Below, piece by piece: positions 48,906-58,007 of a DNA stretch of 64,000 bases. This DNA is from Micromonospora sp. RP3T (GTDB lineage: Bacteria > Actinomycetota > Actinomycetes > Mycobacteriales > Micromonosporaceae): the NCBI RefSeq assembly GCF_003027925.1, contig NZ_PYPS01000002.1, forward strand, positions 1 to 64,000. The letters run 5' to 3'. A program made the position numbers and the translations under genes. Every line of letters begins with the position of its first letter. Positions within the stretch are counted from its first letter, which is position 1. The notes beneath the pieces were generated by a model. The model made no database searches, was not told where the DNA came from, and worked only from the letters and a program-made list of their open reading frames with translations.

Positions 48906-49568
48906 CTAGCTGAGATGACTGCCACCGTTCACATCGAACGTCGTCCCGGTGACCGTGGCGCAGGAGTCGGAGAGCAGGAACAGCACGATGGCGGCGATCT
49001 CCTCGGCCGAGGCGACCCGGCCCAGCGGCATCCGCCCCCGAAGCGCCGACTTCTGTTCCGCGGTGAGCCGGTCGTGCATGGGCGTCGCCACCGGGCCGGG
49101 CGCGACGGCGTTCACCCGGACTCCGCGCGGTCCGTAGTCGACGGCCAGGTGCCGCATCAGGCCGAGCACCCCGGCCTTCGCCGCCGCGTACGCGACACCG
49201 GACAGCCGGGTCCCGCCGTCGCGGGCGTTGAGGCTGCTCATCAGCACCAGCGACCCGCCGCCCCGGGCCGCCATCCGGGGCACCACCGCCTGGCTCACCA
49301 CGAAGGCGGAGGTGAGGTTGTTGCGCAGCGTCCGTTCCCACTCGGTGAGGCTGGTCTCCTCGACGCCACCCGCACTGACCACGCCGGCGAGGTGGGCCAC
49401 CCGGTCCGGGACGCCGACCGCGTCGACGAACTCGCCCACCGCCACCGGGTCGGCGGCGTCCACGCCGGTGCTGACGTCGATGACGTGGACCGTCTCACCC
49501 CGGCCGCGCGCGGCCGCGACCACGGCCGCGCCGATGCCACTCGCCCCGCCGGTCACCAGCAGGCTCAT
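48906..49568 (-). CDS. Short-chain dehydrogenase/reductase
   Basis: A 220-residue classical SDR: TGGASGIG for NAD(P), catalytic Ser in LMSSLNA (about 115), and YAAAK (about 130). It overlaps the aldolase gene by ATGA. It oxidises or reduces a small alcohol/ketone in the operon's pathway; the substrate is unknown. Confidence 0.92.
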   Translation of the reverse strand: MSLLVTGGASGIGAAVVAAARGRGETVHVIDVSTGVDAADPVAVGEFVDAVGVPDRVAHLAGVVSAGGVEETSLTEWERTLRNNLTSAFVVSQAVVPRMAARGGGSLVLMSSLNARDGGTRLSGVAYAAAKAGVLGLMRHLAVDYGPRGVRVNAVAPGPVATPMHDRLTAEQKSALRGRMPLGRVASAEEIAAIVLFLLSDSCATVTGTTFDVNGGSHLS

Positions 49569-50347
49569 GCCGCACCGCCCAGGATCTGCTCGCGTGCCTG
49601 CCGGTACGCGGTGGACAGCAGCATCTCCGGCTGTGAGTACACGACGAACCGGACGCCCCGGTCGATCCACCGGCGGGCCTCCTCGGGGGAGTAGGCCAGC
49701 ATCCCGGCGACCCGGTCGGCGGCCACCACCCGGTCGACGAACTCGACCGCGTGCTTCTCCACCTCGGGGTGGGTCGGCTGGTAGCCCAGACCCAGCTTGA
49801 CCGACAGGTCGGCGCGGCCGAGCATCAACACGTCCAGGTCGGCGGCGAGGATGTCGTCCAGGTTGGCCAGCCCGGTGGGCGTCTCGACCAGGGCGACGGT
49901 GGTGGTGTTCTCCGCCGCCCAGGTCAGGTAGCTGTCGAAGTCACCCCGGGCGGTGCCGTGCCCGGCAGCGCGGGCTGCCGAGCACAGCGTCCGGTCCCCG
50001 GCCGGCGGGTACCGGGTCAGCCGGGCCGCCTCGGCGGCCTGCGATCCGGTCTCCACCAGCGGCAGCACCACCCCACCGGCGCCGCTGTCCAGCGACCACA
50101 GCAGGTCCTTCTCCTCGATCCGGCGCAGTCGGACCAGCGGGGTGGTCCCCGCCGAGCCGGCCGCCCGCACCATCGCCAGCACACTCTGCTCGTCGGCGGC
50201 GGCGTGCTCGGTGTCGATGACCAGGAAGTCGTACCCGAGCACGCCGAGGATCTCGCCGAGCGCCGGCTCCTGGAGCAGGGTGAGGCTGCCCAGGGCGACC
50301 CCGCCGTCGCGCAGGACGGTGGCCAGCCGGCTCGGGCGCGGGTACAT
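49565..50347 (-). CDS. HpcH/HpaI-family aldolase
   Basis: A 260-residue class II aldolase. It has FLVIDTEHAA (about 41-50) and the metal-binding LVETPTGLANLDDI near residue 155. These enzymes split 2-oxo-4-hydroxy acids to pyruvate and an aldehyde. It overlaps the binding-protein gene by one base and the SDR by ATGA. It probably performs the carbon-carbon cleavage of the catabolic route. Confidence 0.9.
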   Translation of the reverse strand: MYPRPSRLATVLRDGGVALGSLTLLQEPALGEILGVLGYDFLVIDTEHAAADEQSVLAMVRAAGSAGTTPLVRLRRIEEKDLLWSLDSGAGGVVLPLVETGSQAAEAARLTRYPPAGDRTLCSAARAAGHGTARGDFDSYLTWAAENTTTVALVETPTGLANLDDILAADLDVLMLGRADLSVKLGLGYQPTHPEVEKHAVEFVDRVVAADRVAGMLAYSPEEARRWIDRGVRFVVYSQPEMLLSTAYRQAREQILGGAA

Positions 50348-51429
50348 CAGGACTCCAGCTTCTGCACGGCGGAACAGTCCCGGTTCGCCGGCACCTCGCC
50401 GACGATCTTCAGGGCGGCGTCGACCACCGAGCCGTCGTGCCACTCGGAGACCTCTGGCAGCTTCTCGATGATCTTGTTGTCGAGCAGCCACTTGCCGTCC
50501 TCGGCGACCACCGTCGCGGTGTCCACCCGCCCGTTGGGGTCCATGTACGGCCACTGGTCGGTGCCGTAGAGCTTGCCGATCGTCTCCGCCGGGACCTTGG
50601 TCCGCTCAGCGATGATCTTGACGACCTCGTCCCGGTTGGCCGGGTCCTGGTAGTACCGGACACCCTCCAACCAGCCGGCCATCCACCGGGCCGCGACCTC
50701 GGGCCGCTTGCCGATGAAGTCCTGGGACATGGTGATCAGGCCCTGCTCCTGGTTGGGCGCCACCTCGTTCATGGCCAGCACCCGCTTGGCCTGCCCGTCG
50801 CTGATGAGCTGGTACGCCAGCGGTTCCACCAGGAAGCCGGCGTCGATCGCGCCGCTCTTGAGCGCGTTGGCGGTGTCCGGGTAGCTCAACGTCACGACCT
50901 GACCGAGGTCCGACTGCTTCAACCCGACCTGCCCCAGCGCCCGGTCCAGCCAGTACTCGGTGCTCGACCCCTTGGCCAGGATGGCCACCTTCTTGCCCTT
51001 GAGGTCGGCGACGCCCTTGAGCCCGCCGTCGTACGCGGCGGTCCGGGCCAGCAGCAGGTTGTCCGAGGCGCACCGGTACTGCTGGCGGTCGGCGACCACC
51101 CGCACCCGCAGCCCCTGGTTGACCGCGTTGAACAGCGCGCCGCCGGTGCCCGGGATGTTCACGTCCAGCTTGCCCTGCCCCTGCACCGCCAACCGGGAGT
51201 AGATGTCGGCGTTGCTGAACTCCACCTCGACGTCGTGCTTGCCGAAGAAACCCTTCGCGTCGGCCACCATCATCGGCGCCAACGACAGGATCTCCAGCGA
51301 GTTCACCGTCACCTTGTCGGTCCCGCCGGAACCGGCCGACTCCGCCTGGTCGCCACCGCACGCGGCGGTGCCGAACAACAGCGAGACGCCCAGCACCCCG
51401 GCGACCACACCCGTCTTCGTGATTCTCAT
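50347..51429 (-). CDS. ABC importer substrate-binding lipoprotein (NMT1/SsuA type)
   Basis: A 360-residue protein with a lipoprotein signal (LLFGTAAC, lipid-modified Cys24), followed by the NMT1-like fold (LAPMMVADAKGFF, GTGGALFNAVNQG). Members bind pyrimidines, sulfonates, nitrate or similar small molecules. It is coupled to the permease gene by ATGA. The ligand cannot be predicted. Confidence 0.92.
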   Translation of the reverse strand: MRITKTGVVAGVLGVSLLFGTAACGGDQAESAGSGGTDKVTVNSLEILSLAPMMVADAKGFFGKHDVEVEFSNADIYSRLAVQGQGKLDVNIPGTGGALFNAVNQGLRVRVVADRQQYRCASDNLLLARTAAYDGGLKGVADLKGKKVAILAKGSSTEYWLDRALGQVGLKQSDLGQVVTLSYPDTANALKSGAIDAGFLVEPLAYQLISDGQAKRVLAMNEVAPNQEQGLITMSQDFIGKRPEVAARWMAGWLEGVRYYQDPANRDEVVKIIAERTKVPAETIGKLYGTDQWPYMDPNGRVDTATVVAEDGKWLLDNKIIEKLPEVSEWHDGSVVDAALKIVGEVPANRDCSAVQKLES

Positions 51430-52295
51430 TTCTGACCCTCCGTCCAGCCGAAGAAGCGCCGCTGCACCCGCAACGTCACGGTGGTGAGCAGGAAGCCCAT
51501 CGCCGCGATGACCGCGAGCGTGGCGTACATGTTGTCGATCTGATAGATCTGCCAGTACCGCCAGGTCATCGAGCCGACGCCGTCACTGGCGGCGAGGAAC
51601 TCGCCGGCGATCGTGCCCAGCAGGGCCAGTCCGGCGGCGAGCCGGATACCGGCGAAGATGGACGGCAGCGCGGCGGGCAACACGATCTTCCACAGGATCT
51701 GCTGCCGGCCGGCGCCCAGGTTGCGGGCCATCAGGATGAGCCGCTCGTCGACCTGGAGCACCCCGGACATCGCGTTCACCACGGCCGGGAAGAACGAGAT
51801 GATGCCGGCGAGCACGACGATCGGCCGACCGCCGGTGCCGAAGATGACCAGCAGCAGCGGCAGGATGGCCACCACCGGGATCGGGTACGTGATGGCGATC
51901 AGCGGGTCGACGAGCACCCGGATCCAGCGGGACCGCCCCATCGCGATGCCCAACAGGGTCGCCGGGATCACGCCGAGCAGGAACCCGAGCAGGATCCGGC
52001 GTGCCGTGATGCCGACGTTCGGCAGCAGCTCACCGGAGGAGAAGAGCCCGACCAGGGCCTGGACGCACTCCGACGGCGCCGGGAAGAACGTCTTGTCGAT
52101 CAGCCCGGCCATGCTGCCCGCCTGCCACAACAGCAGCACCAGGGCCACCGGGACGATGCTGCCCGCGCCGCTGCTGAGCAGCCGGAACAACCGACCCGGC
52201 GGGCGTTCCGCCCGCGGGTCCACGGCGTACCGGACCACCGGCGGCGTGGGCTGTCCGGACGCCCGCTCCCGGGTCGGCACGCTGCTCTCGCTCAT
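51426..52295 (-). CDS. ABC importer permease (SsuC/TauC type)
   Basis: A 289-residue permease with six helices and the EAA-type loop ARNLGAGRQQILWKIVLPAALPS. It starts at ATG 52295, overlapping the ATPase stop. The partner proteins are encoded on either side. Confidence 0.93.
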   Translation of the reverse strand: MSESSVPTRERASGQPTPPVVRYAVDPRAERPPGRLFRLLSSGAGSIVPVALVLLLWQAGSMAGLIDKTFFPAPSECVQALVGLFSSGELLPNVGITARRILLGFLLGVIPATLLGIAMGRSRWIRVLVDPLIAITYPIPVVAILPLLLVIFGTGGRPIVVLAGIISFFPAVVNAMSGVLQVDERLILMARNLGAGRQQILWKIVLPAALPSIFAGIRLAAGLALLGTIAGEFLAASDGVGSMTWRYWQIYQIDNMYATLAVIAAMGFLLTTVTLRVQRRFFGWTEGQK

Positions 52296-53089
52296 CGTTC
52301 CCCCTTCGCTTCGGCCCACTCGGCAGCCAGGGTGGCGTCCCGTAGCTGCGCCCACAGGTGGCGCTTCAGCTCGGTGAAGCGCGGGTCCAGTTCGACGTCC
52401 CGGTCCCGGGGCCGCGGGAACGGCACCCGGATCTCCTCCACCACCCGGGTGGGTCGCGGGCCGAGCACGATGATCCGGTCCGCCAGCAGCAGCGCCTCCT
52501 CGATGCTGTGCGTGATGAACAGGACCGTCTTGCGGTTGCGGGACCACACCTGGAGCAGTTCGTCCTGCAGCAGCGTCCGGGTCTGCGCGTCGACGGCCGC
52601 GAACGGCTCGTCCATCAGCAGCACCTCGGGGTCGCTGGCCAGCGCCCGGGCGATGCCGGCCCGCTGGCGCATGCCACCGGACAGCTCGTGCGGCTTGGCG
52701 TCGGCGAACGCCTCGATGCCCATCATCGCCAGGTGCTCCCGGGCGATGTCCCGGCGGCGCCGGGCCGACACCCCGCGCAGCTCCAGCCCGAACGCGACGT
52801 TGTCGACGATGGATCGCCAGGGGATCAGCGCGTAGTCCTGCCAGACGATCGAGGTGAGAGGACCGTCGGCGGTGCGCTCCCCGACGAACCGGATCTCCCC
52901 GCTGTCCGGCCGGCGCAGCCCGCCCAGCAGACCCAGCAGGGTCGACTTGCCGCACCCGCTCGGCCCGATGACGCAGACGAACTCCTCCGCCTCCACGGCG
53001 GTGCTCAGGTCGCCGACCACCGACAGGCGGGAGCCGTCGGCGCGGGCGTAGCCCTTGGCCACGCCGTCGATCTCGATGCGCACGGTCAC
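52292..53089 (-). CDS. ABC importer ATPase (SsuB/TauB type)
   Basis: A 265-residue nucleotide-binding subunit: Walker A GPSGCGKST, Q-loop VWQDYALIPW, signature LSGGMRQR, Walker B VLLMDEP, switch His in ITHS. GTG 53089 overlaps the deacetylase stop (GTGA). Confidence 0.95.
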   Translation of the reverse strand: MTVRIEIDGVAKGYARADGSRLSVVGDLSTAVEAEEFVCVIGPSGCGKSTLLGLLGGLRRPDSGEIRFVGERTADGPLTSIVWQDYALIPWRSIVDNVAFGLELRGVSARRRRDIAREHLAMMGIEAFADAKPHELSGGMRQRAGIARALASDPEVLLMDEPFAAVDAQTRTLLQDELLQVWSRNRKTVLFITHSIEEALLLADRIIVLGPRPTRVVEEIRVPFPRPRDRDVELDPRFTELKRHLWAQLRDATLAAEWAEAKGER

Positions 53090-54024
53090 CGCCCCCCGTG
53101 CGTGGGCAGGTGCGAGTAGTTGGCGTACCACCAGTCGGCGATGTCCCGACGGCGGGCGAACCAGATGCCGGGCCGCTCCTGCGCCCAGGCGATCAGGTCA
53201 CGCAGCGCCGAGGCGCGGCCGGCCTGGCCGATCAGTCGCGCGTGCAGGCCGATGGAGATCATCTTGGGTGAGGTCTCACCCTCCTCCCACAGGTACTCGA
53301 TGCCGCGCCGGCAGTTCTCGAAGAAGTCGGCGGGGCTGGCGTAGCCGGGGCTGAACGCGAACCGGCCGTCGTTGTACGTGTGGGTGTACGGCACGACGAG
53401 GTGCCGGGAGCCCGCCACGTCCACCCAGTACGGCAGGTCGTCGTTGTAGGCGTTGGAGTCGTACCGGAAACCGCCCTCCTCGACGAGCAGCCGTCGGGTC
53501 CGGTCCGACGGCGCGTACCGGGAGTACCAGCCGACGGGTCGCTCGCCGCACAGCTCGCCGATCAGCTCCACCGCCCGCCGGATCTCCGCGCGTTCCTCTT
53601 CCTCGCTCATCCCCGACGGCTCCCGCCACCGCAGCCCGTGCGAGCAGATCTCGTGCCCTGCCTCGACGAACGCCCTGGTCAGGGGCGTGTTTCGGGCGAG
53701 CGCCTCGGCGCAGCCGTACACCGTGACCGGCGTGCCCATCCGCTCGAACAGTCGCAGCAGGCGCCACGCGCCGGCCCGGCTGCCGTACTCGTACACGGAC
53801 TCCTGGGACAGGTCGCGGTGCGCCGCGCTGGTCGGGGTGTACGAGATCTCGCCCACCCATTCGTTGGTGTCGTCGCCGTCGAGCAGGCTGTGCTCCGCGC
53901 CCTCCTCGTAGTTGAGGCAGAGGCTGACCGCGACGCGCGCGCCGTGCGGCCACTCGACGCGGGGCGGGTCCGCCCCGTAGCCGAGGAAGTCACGCTCGGT
54001 GCCGGGTTCCACCTTGATCACCAT
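53086..54024 (-). CDS. Polysaccharide-deacetylase-fold hydrolase (PuuE/allantoinase-like)
   Basis: A 312-residue NodB-fold protein. It has VSLCLNYEEGAEHSLLDGD near residue 33, HEICSHGLRW with metal-binding His residues (about 133) and HARLIGQAGR near the end. This is the PuuE-type subgroup, which acts on ureides and other amides, not on sugars. AAAGGA precedes ATG 54024, which overlaps the MmgE/PrpD gene by 7 bases. With asparaginase in the same operon it suggests breakdown of an amide- or ureide-containing compound. Confidence 0.88.
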   Translation of the reverse strand: MVIKVEPGTERDFLGYGADPPRVEWPHGARVAVSLCLNYEEGAEHSLLDGDDTNEWVGEISYTPTSAAHRDLSQESVYEYGSRAGAWRLLRLFERMGTPVTVYGCAEALARNTPLTRAFVEAGHEICSHGLRWREPSGMSEEEERAEIRRAVELIGELCGERPVGWYSRYAPSDRTRRLLVEEGGFRYDSNAYNDDLPYWVDVAGSRHLVVPYTHTYNDGRFAFSPGYASPADFFENCRRGIEYLWEEGETSPKMISIGLHARLIGQAGRASALRDLIAWAQERPGIWFARRRDIADWWYANYSHLPTHGGR

Positions 54025-55481
54025 GACGCCGTGTCCTTTCTGCGGGGGTGCCCGGCGCGGCCGGGGTGGGCCCCCGGACCGCCGGTGGGGGACGGCGCCT
54101 CGCCGCGCATCGGCGCGGTGAGGTGCCGCAGGGGGAGAGAGCCGGGCGCTTGCGCCAGTGCGCGCAGCACGTCGGCCGCACCGGCCGGCGACCCGGCCGC
54201 GCGCAGCAACCCGGCGTTCACGGCGGCCAGTTCGTCGGAGGAGAGCGGGGTCTCCCGGTCGCCCGGGTGGAACCGGGCCCGAGCGGTGTGCCGCCGGCCG
54301 GCCCGGTCGTGCAGCTCGACCACGGCCGGCCGGCCGTGCGGGTAGCCGTCGTCCAGGCCCGGGTCGTGGCGGACCACGACCCGCTCGGCGATCCGGGCCG
54401 CCTCGGTGTGCCGCCGCGCCTCGCCGGGCCCGTCCGCCGCGCCGGGGTCCAGGCCCAGCAGCCCGCAGGCCACCGCCCACGGGATGCTGAACTGCCGGGC
54501 CAGCCGGCTGCCGGGGAACCGCTCGTCGAGCAGCGCCGCGCCGGCGTAGGTGTGCACGGTGACCGAGGCGACGTCGACACCGGCGACGTCCCGGGCCAGT
54601 GATCTCGCCGCCGTCCAACTCGTCAGGGCGTGCGCGCACACGCCGACCGGCTTGAAGTAGGCGTCCGGCAGCAGCGGGCGGGTGGTCAGCGCGGCGTCGA
54701 CCGCGGCCGGGGTGGACGGGCCGAGGTGGGCGGTCCGGCGGAAGTGCGCCACCGCCGGGCCGGTGGCCGGGAACCCGTCGCGCACCAGGTACGCGACGGT
54801 CAGGCCGGTGGCGGCGCCGAGGGCGGGCAGCAGGTGGTGGGCGGACGATCCGCGTCGGGTCGAGTCGTCCGGACCGGCCAGCGCGACGGTCAGCGCCAGG
54901 TTCACCGCGTCGGTCAGGCCGGCGGTGTCCAGGCCGGCCGCCACCCCGGCGGCCGCGGCGGCGGCAGCCGTGCCCCAGCCGCCGTGCGGGTGCACGCCGG
55001 TGCGTGGCGGCCCCAGGAGCAGGCCCAGGCGGGCGCCCACCTCCCAGCCGACGGCCAGGGCCCGCAGCAGCGTTCGGAGGTCACCGTCGGCGTTCTCGGC
55101 CGCGGCCAGGCCGGCGGCGTACGCGTGCAGGCCCGGGTGTCCGCGGGACTCCCGCAGCCCTTCGTCGCACTGGGTGGTGGTGATCGCCGCCGCGGTCGCC
55201 GCCGCGGCCCGTTCCGGCGTGTCCGTCGCCCCCGCCGTCGCCAGCAGGGTGCACCGTCCGGCCCGGTGGCCCGGCGGAGCGAGGCCGGCCGGCAGGTGGC
55301 CCCGCGCGGCCACCGCGTTCCCGGTCAGCCGGGCCGCCACCGACCGGACCTGTCGCTGCCCGGGGATCGTGGCCAGTAACGCGTCGGCGGCGGCGACCCC
55401 GACCGCCACCAACGGGGACAGCACGTCGTCGTCGGAAACCATGGCGTTCGGGCCGGCGGGGCGGACGCCGCGGCTGGTCAT
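54018..55481 (-). CDS. MmgE/PrpD-family protein
   Basis: A 487-residue protein with the all-helical MmgE/PrpD layout: GVHPHGGWGT (about 160), a Ser/His-containing RRGSSAHH stretch and KPVGVCAHAL (about 282), followed by the small C-terminal domain. The family includes methylcitrate dehydratase, cis-aconitate decarboxylase and iminodisuccinate epimerase. It overlaps the alcohol dehydrogenase gene by ATGA. The reaction is probably dehydration or epimerisation of a carboxylic acid; the substrate is unknown. Confidence 0.85.
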   Translation of the reverse strand: MTSRGVRPAGPNAMVSDDDVLSPLVAVGVAAADALLATIPGQRQVRSVAARLTGNAVAARGHLPAGLAPPGHRAGRCTLLATAGATDTPERAAAATAAAITTTQCDEGLRESRGHPGLHAYAAGLAAAENADGDLRTLLRALAVGWEVGARLGLLLGPPRTGVHPHGGWGTAAAAAAAGVAAGLDTAGLTDAVNLALTVALAGPDDSTRRGSSAHHLLPALGAATGLTVAYLVRDGFPATGPAVAHFRRTAHLGPSTPAAVDAALTTRPLLPDAYFKPVGVCAHALTSWTAARSLARDVAGVDVASVTVHTYAGAALLDERFPGSRLARQFSIPWAVACGLLGLDPGAADGPGEARRHTEAARIAERVVVRHDPGLDDGYPHGRPAVVELHDRAGRRHTARARFHPGDRETPLSSDELAAVNAGLLRAAGSPAGAADVLRALAQAPGSLPLRHLTAPMRGEAPSPTGGPGAHPGRAGHPRRKDTASW

Positions 55482-56509
55482 GGGGTGATCACCTGCTTGC
55501 CGAGCACCCGGCGGTCCGCCATCGCCCGGTGCGCCCGGGCGGCCTCGGCCAGGGGGAGGACCGCGTCGATGCGCGGGCTGAGCCGTCCCGACGCGACCAG
55601 GTCCAGCACCCGGGCGATCTCGTCCGGGCGCTGGCTGCGGGACCCGCGAAGCTCGAACTCGTTGCGGAACGTCTCGATCACGTCGAGGCGGGGGTGTTCG
55701 CCGGCGTGGCCCCCGCCGATGATCATCCGGCCGCCCGGCGCGAGGGTGCCGAGGGCCGCTTCGAACACCGTTCCGCCGATGTGTTCCACCACGACGTCGA
55801 AGCCGGCGCCCCCGGTCGCCGCGCGGGCGCGCTGCGGCCAGTCGTCGTCCCTGGTGCTCAGCACCGCGTCGGCGCCGAGGGAGGAGACGAACTCGGCCTT
55901 GGCCGGGTCACCGACCAGCCCGACCACGTGGGCGCCGCCGAGCTTGGCGAGTTGTACCACCGCGTGGCCCAGCCCGCCCGCGGCGCCGGGGGCCAGGACC
56001 CACTCACCGGGCGCCAGCCGCCCGATCGAGTACAGCGTGCGCCAGGCCGTGCCGAAGGAGATGGGTGTCGCCGCGGCCACCGCCGGATCGAGATCGCCGA
56101 TGTCCAGCAGACCCCGGCCGGACACGACCGCGTGCCGCGCGTAGCCGCCCCACCGGGTGATGCCCGGCATGTCCGCCCGGGGGCAGAGATTCGCCCGTCC
56201 GGCCAGGCATCGCACGCACCTGCCGCACGGGGTGTTCGGCAACGCCAGGACGCGGTCGCCGGGGCGACGGTCGACCACGTCGTCGCCGACCGCCTCCACC
56301 ACGCCCACGACCTCCCGGCCGAGGACGTGCGGCAGCCGGAGGCCCATCCGGGACACGCCGCTGCGCAGGTCGGCGTCGAGGTGGTTGACGGCGACGGCGA
56401 GCACGCGCAGCCGGACCTCGTCCGGGCCGGGCGCGGGCAGTTCCGGCTCGGCGAGGGTGAGCACGTCCGGGCCGCCGTACTCGTTGATCATCATGGCTTC
56501 GGTCTTCAC
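55478..56509 (-). CDS. Zinc-type alcohol dehydrogenase (MDR family)
   Basis: A 343-residue MDR. The structural-zinc loop reads PCGRCVRCLAGRANLC (about 94-109), the catalytic-zinc region contains LPHVLGREVVG, and the cofactor site is in APGAAGGLGHAVVQ (about 167-180). GTG 56509 overlaps the asparaginase stop (GTGA). It oxidises an alcohol or reduces a carbonyl in the operon pathway. Confidence 0.9.
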   Translation of the reverse strand: MKTEAMMINEYGGPDVLTLAEPELPAPGPDEVRLRVLAVAVNHLDADLRSGVSRMGLRLPHVLGREVVGVVEAVGDDVVDRRPGDRVLALPNTPCGRCVRCLAGRANLCPRADMPGITRWGGYARHAVVSGRGLLDIGDLDPAVAAATPISFGTAWRTLYSIGRLAPGEWVLAPGAAGGLGHAVVQLAKLGGAHVVGLVGDPAKAEFVSSLGADAVLSTRDDDWPQRARAATGGAGFDVVVEHIGGTVFEAALGTLAPGGRMIIGGGHAGEHPRLDVIETFRNEFELRGSRSQRPDEIARVLDLVASGRLSPRIDAVLPLAEAARAHRAMADRRVLGKQVITP

Positions 56510-57483
56510 GGTCGGCGTCCTTCCACCAGGTTCCGCAGTGCCGCCGGCACCGCGTCGGGTCCGTCGATGGCCAGGGCGAGCGCCAGGGCCACCCGCGCCT
56601 GGCTGCCGGTGAGGTCCCCGGCGAAGAGCGCGCCGGCCTGGGCAAGGTCCGCGCCGCCCCCGGAGTAGATGGGGCGGACCCGGCCCGCGCCGGTCCGGCT
56701 GGTGATGACCACGGGTACGCCCCGCTTGTCCGCGTCGCGAACGGCCTCGGCCACGGACTGTGGCGCGTTGCCCGCCCCGAACGCCTCGACGACCAGGCCC
56801 TCGGCCCCGGCCCGCAGCGACGCTCGCAGGTGGGTGTCGTCCGCACCCGCCACCAGCTTGACCAGGTCCACCCGGGGCAGCCGGTCGGGTACCGGTCGGT
56901 CGGCGTAGTGACCGCCGCGGGCCGAGGCCGACAACCGCAGCACCCCGTCGTGGTCCACCAGCGCCAGCGCGCCCGCGGAGCCACCGGAGAAGGCGGAGAC
57001 CGCGGAGGTGTGCACCTTGCGGCCCTCCACCGCGGCGCAGGCCACGCCGCCGAGGACGATCGCCACGCCGACCGGCTCGGCGGCGGTGACCACCCGGATC
57101 GCATCCATCAGGTTGCGCCCGGCGTCGGAGTCCGGCTCGTCGGCCCCGCGCTGCGCGCCGGTCAACGCCACCCGCGCGTCCCGGCCGGTCAACTGACTGG
57201 TCAGGTAGGCGGCCTCCTCCAGCGTGTCGGTGCCGTGGGTGACCACCACGCCCGCGAAGCCCTCGGCGAGCTTCGTGCGTACGGCACGGACCGTGTCGAG
57301 CATGTCGTCGAGAGTCAGGGTGAAGCTCGGCCGGCAGGACAGGTCGAAGCCGCGGATGTCGATCCCGGCCAGGTCCGGGACGTGAGCGAGCAGTTCGGCG
57401 ACGGAGTCGGCCACCGCCAGGGTCCCGTCGGGTTCTCGGCGGGACGCGATCGTTCCCCCGGTCGCCAGCACCGCGATCCGCAC
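56506..57483 (-). CDS. L-asparaginase-family amidohydrolase
   Basis: A 325-residue asparaginase. TGGTIAS (about 7-13) carries the nucleophilic Thr, and THGTDTLEEAA (about 84-94) carries the second Thr-Asp pair. There is no signal peptide, so it is cytoplasmic. AAGGGTGG precedes GTG 57483. It is the first gene of the operon and hydrolyses an amide, with release of ammonia, probably as an early step of the pathway. Confidence 0.93.
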   Translation of the reverse strand: MRIAVLATGGTIASRREPDGTLAVADSVAELLAHVPDLAGIDIRGFDLSCRPSFTLTLDDMLDTVRAVRTKLAEGFAGVVVTHGTDTLEEAAYLTSQLTGRDARVALTGAQRGADEPDSDAGRNLMDAIRVVTAAEPVGVAIVLGGVACAAVEGRKVHTSAVSAFSGGSAGALALVDHDGVLRLSASARGGHYADRPVPDRLPRVDLVKLVAGADDTHLRASLRAGAEGLVVEAFGAGNAPQSVAEAVRDADKRGVPVVITSRTGAGRVRPIYSGGGADLAQAGALFAGDLTGSQARVALALALAIDGPDAVPAALRNLVEGRRP

Positions 57484-57499
57484 CGGACCACCCTTCTGC

Positions 57500-57544
57500 G
57501 CAATCGTTTGTTCACTGGCTGAAGACAGTTGCACAAACGTTCGC
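57500..57544. promoter_or_regulatory. Inverted-repeat operator upstream of the catabolic operon
   Basis: Two 15-bp arms (GCAATCGTTTGTTCA at 57500-57514 and TGCACAAACGTTCGC at 57530-57544) match inversely at 12 of 15 positions, just upstream of GTG 57483. They probably overlap the operon promoter. The LacI at the operon's end is a candidate binder. No gene is seen in 57545-57854. Confidence 0.55.
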
Positions 57545-57854
57545 TCAGCACAAGAGCTGGGATTACGAGAGTTGGAGACCGTGCCAGGGCGCGCCTGCCG
57601 CCCTGCCGCCCTGCCGCGCGACGGAGGTGCCGTGCCGGACGAGAGACGGCCGCCGCGCTGCTCCTTCGAGACGGGCAAGTCAGCCAAGGATCGAGGACGC
57701 GACGGCCACTTCGTCACCCGGCCGGCCGGGTGACGCCCGCTGATCAGCGGCCACGCCGCCGCGGTGCGGTGCCGCCCCTTGCGGGCAACCATCAACTCCG
57801 ACGCAAAATGGGCGGTGAGGGCGCCGCGCGGGTCCTGTGGGCCAAGGAGGCGAG

Positions 57855-57944
57855 GTGACGGTGGCCGGCTTCGTCACTGTCCAGAGGAACGAGTACGCCG
57901 TGCCGCACGCGGTGGCCCGCCGGGCGCTCGGGCTCAACCAGACA
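57855..57944 (+). pseudogene. Remnant of an IS3-family transposase (orfB 5' end)
   Basis: After AAGGAGG and GTG 57855 the frame reads VTVQRNEYAVPHAVARRALG, close to the N terminus of IS3-family orfB proteins. The similarity ends at about 57944, and the same frame then runs into the next gene. Only this fragment remains. Confidence 0.5.
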
Positions 57945-58007
57945 AAACCAGGATGGAACCACTCCAGCGGTTCCGAGTCGGTGACTAGATGTGGACGGCG
58001 GTGGATC

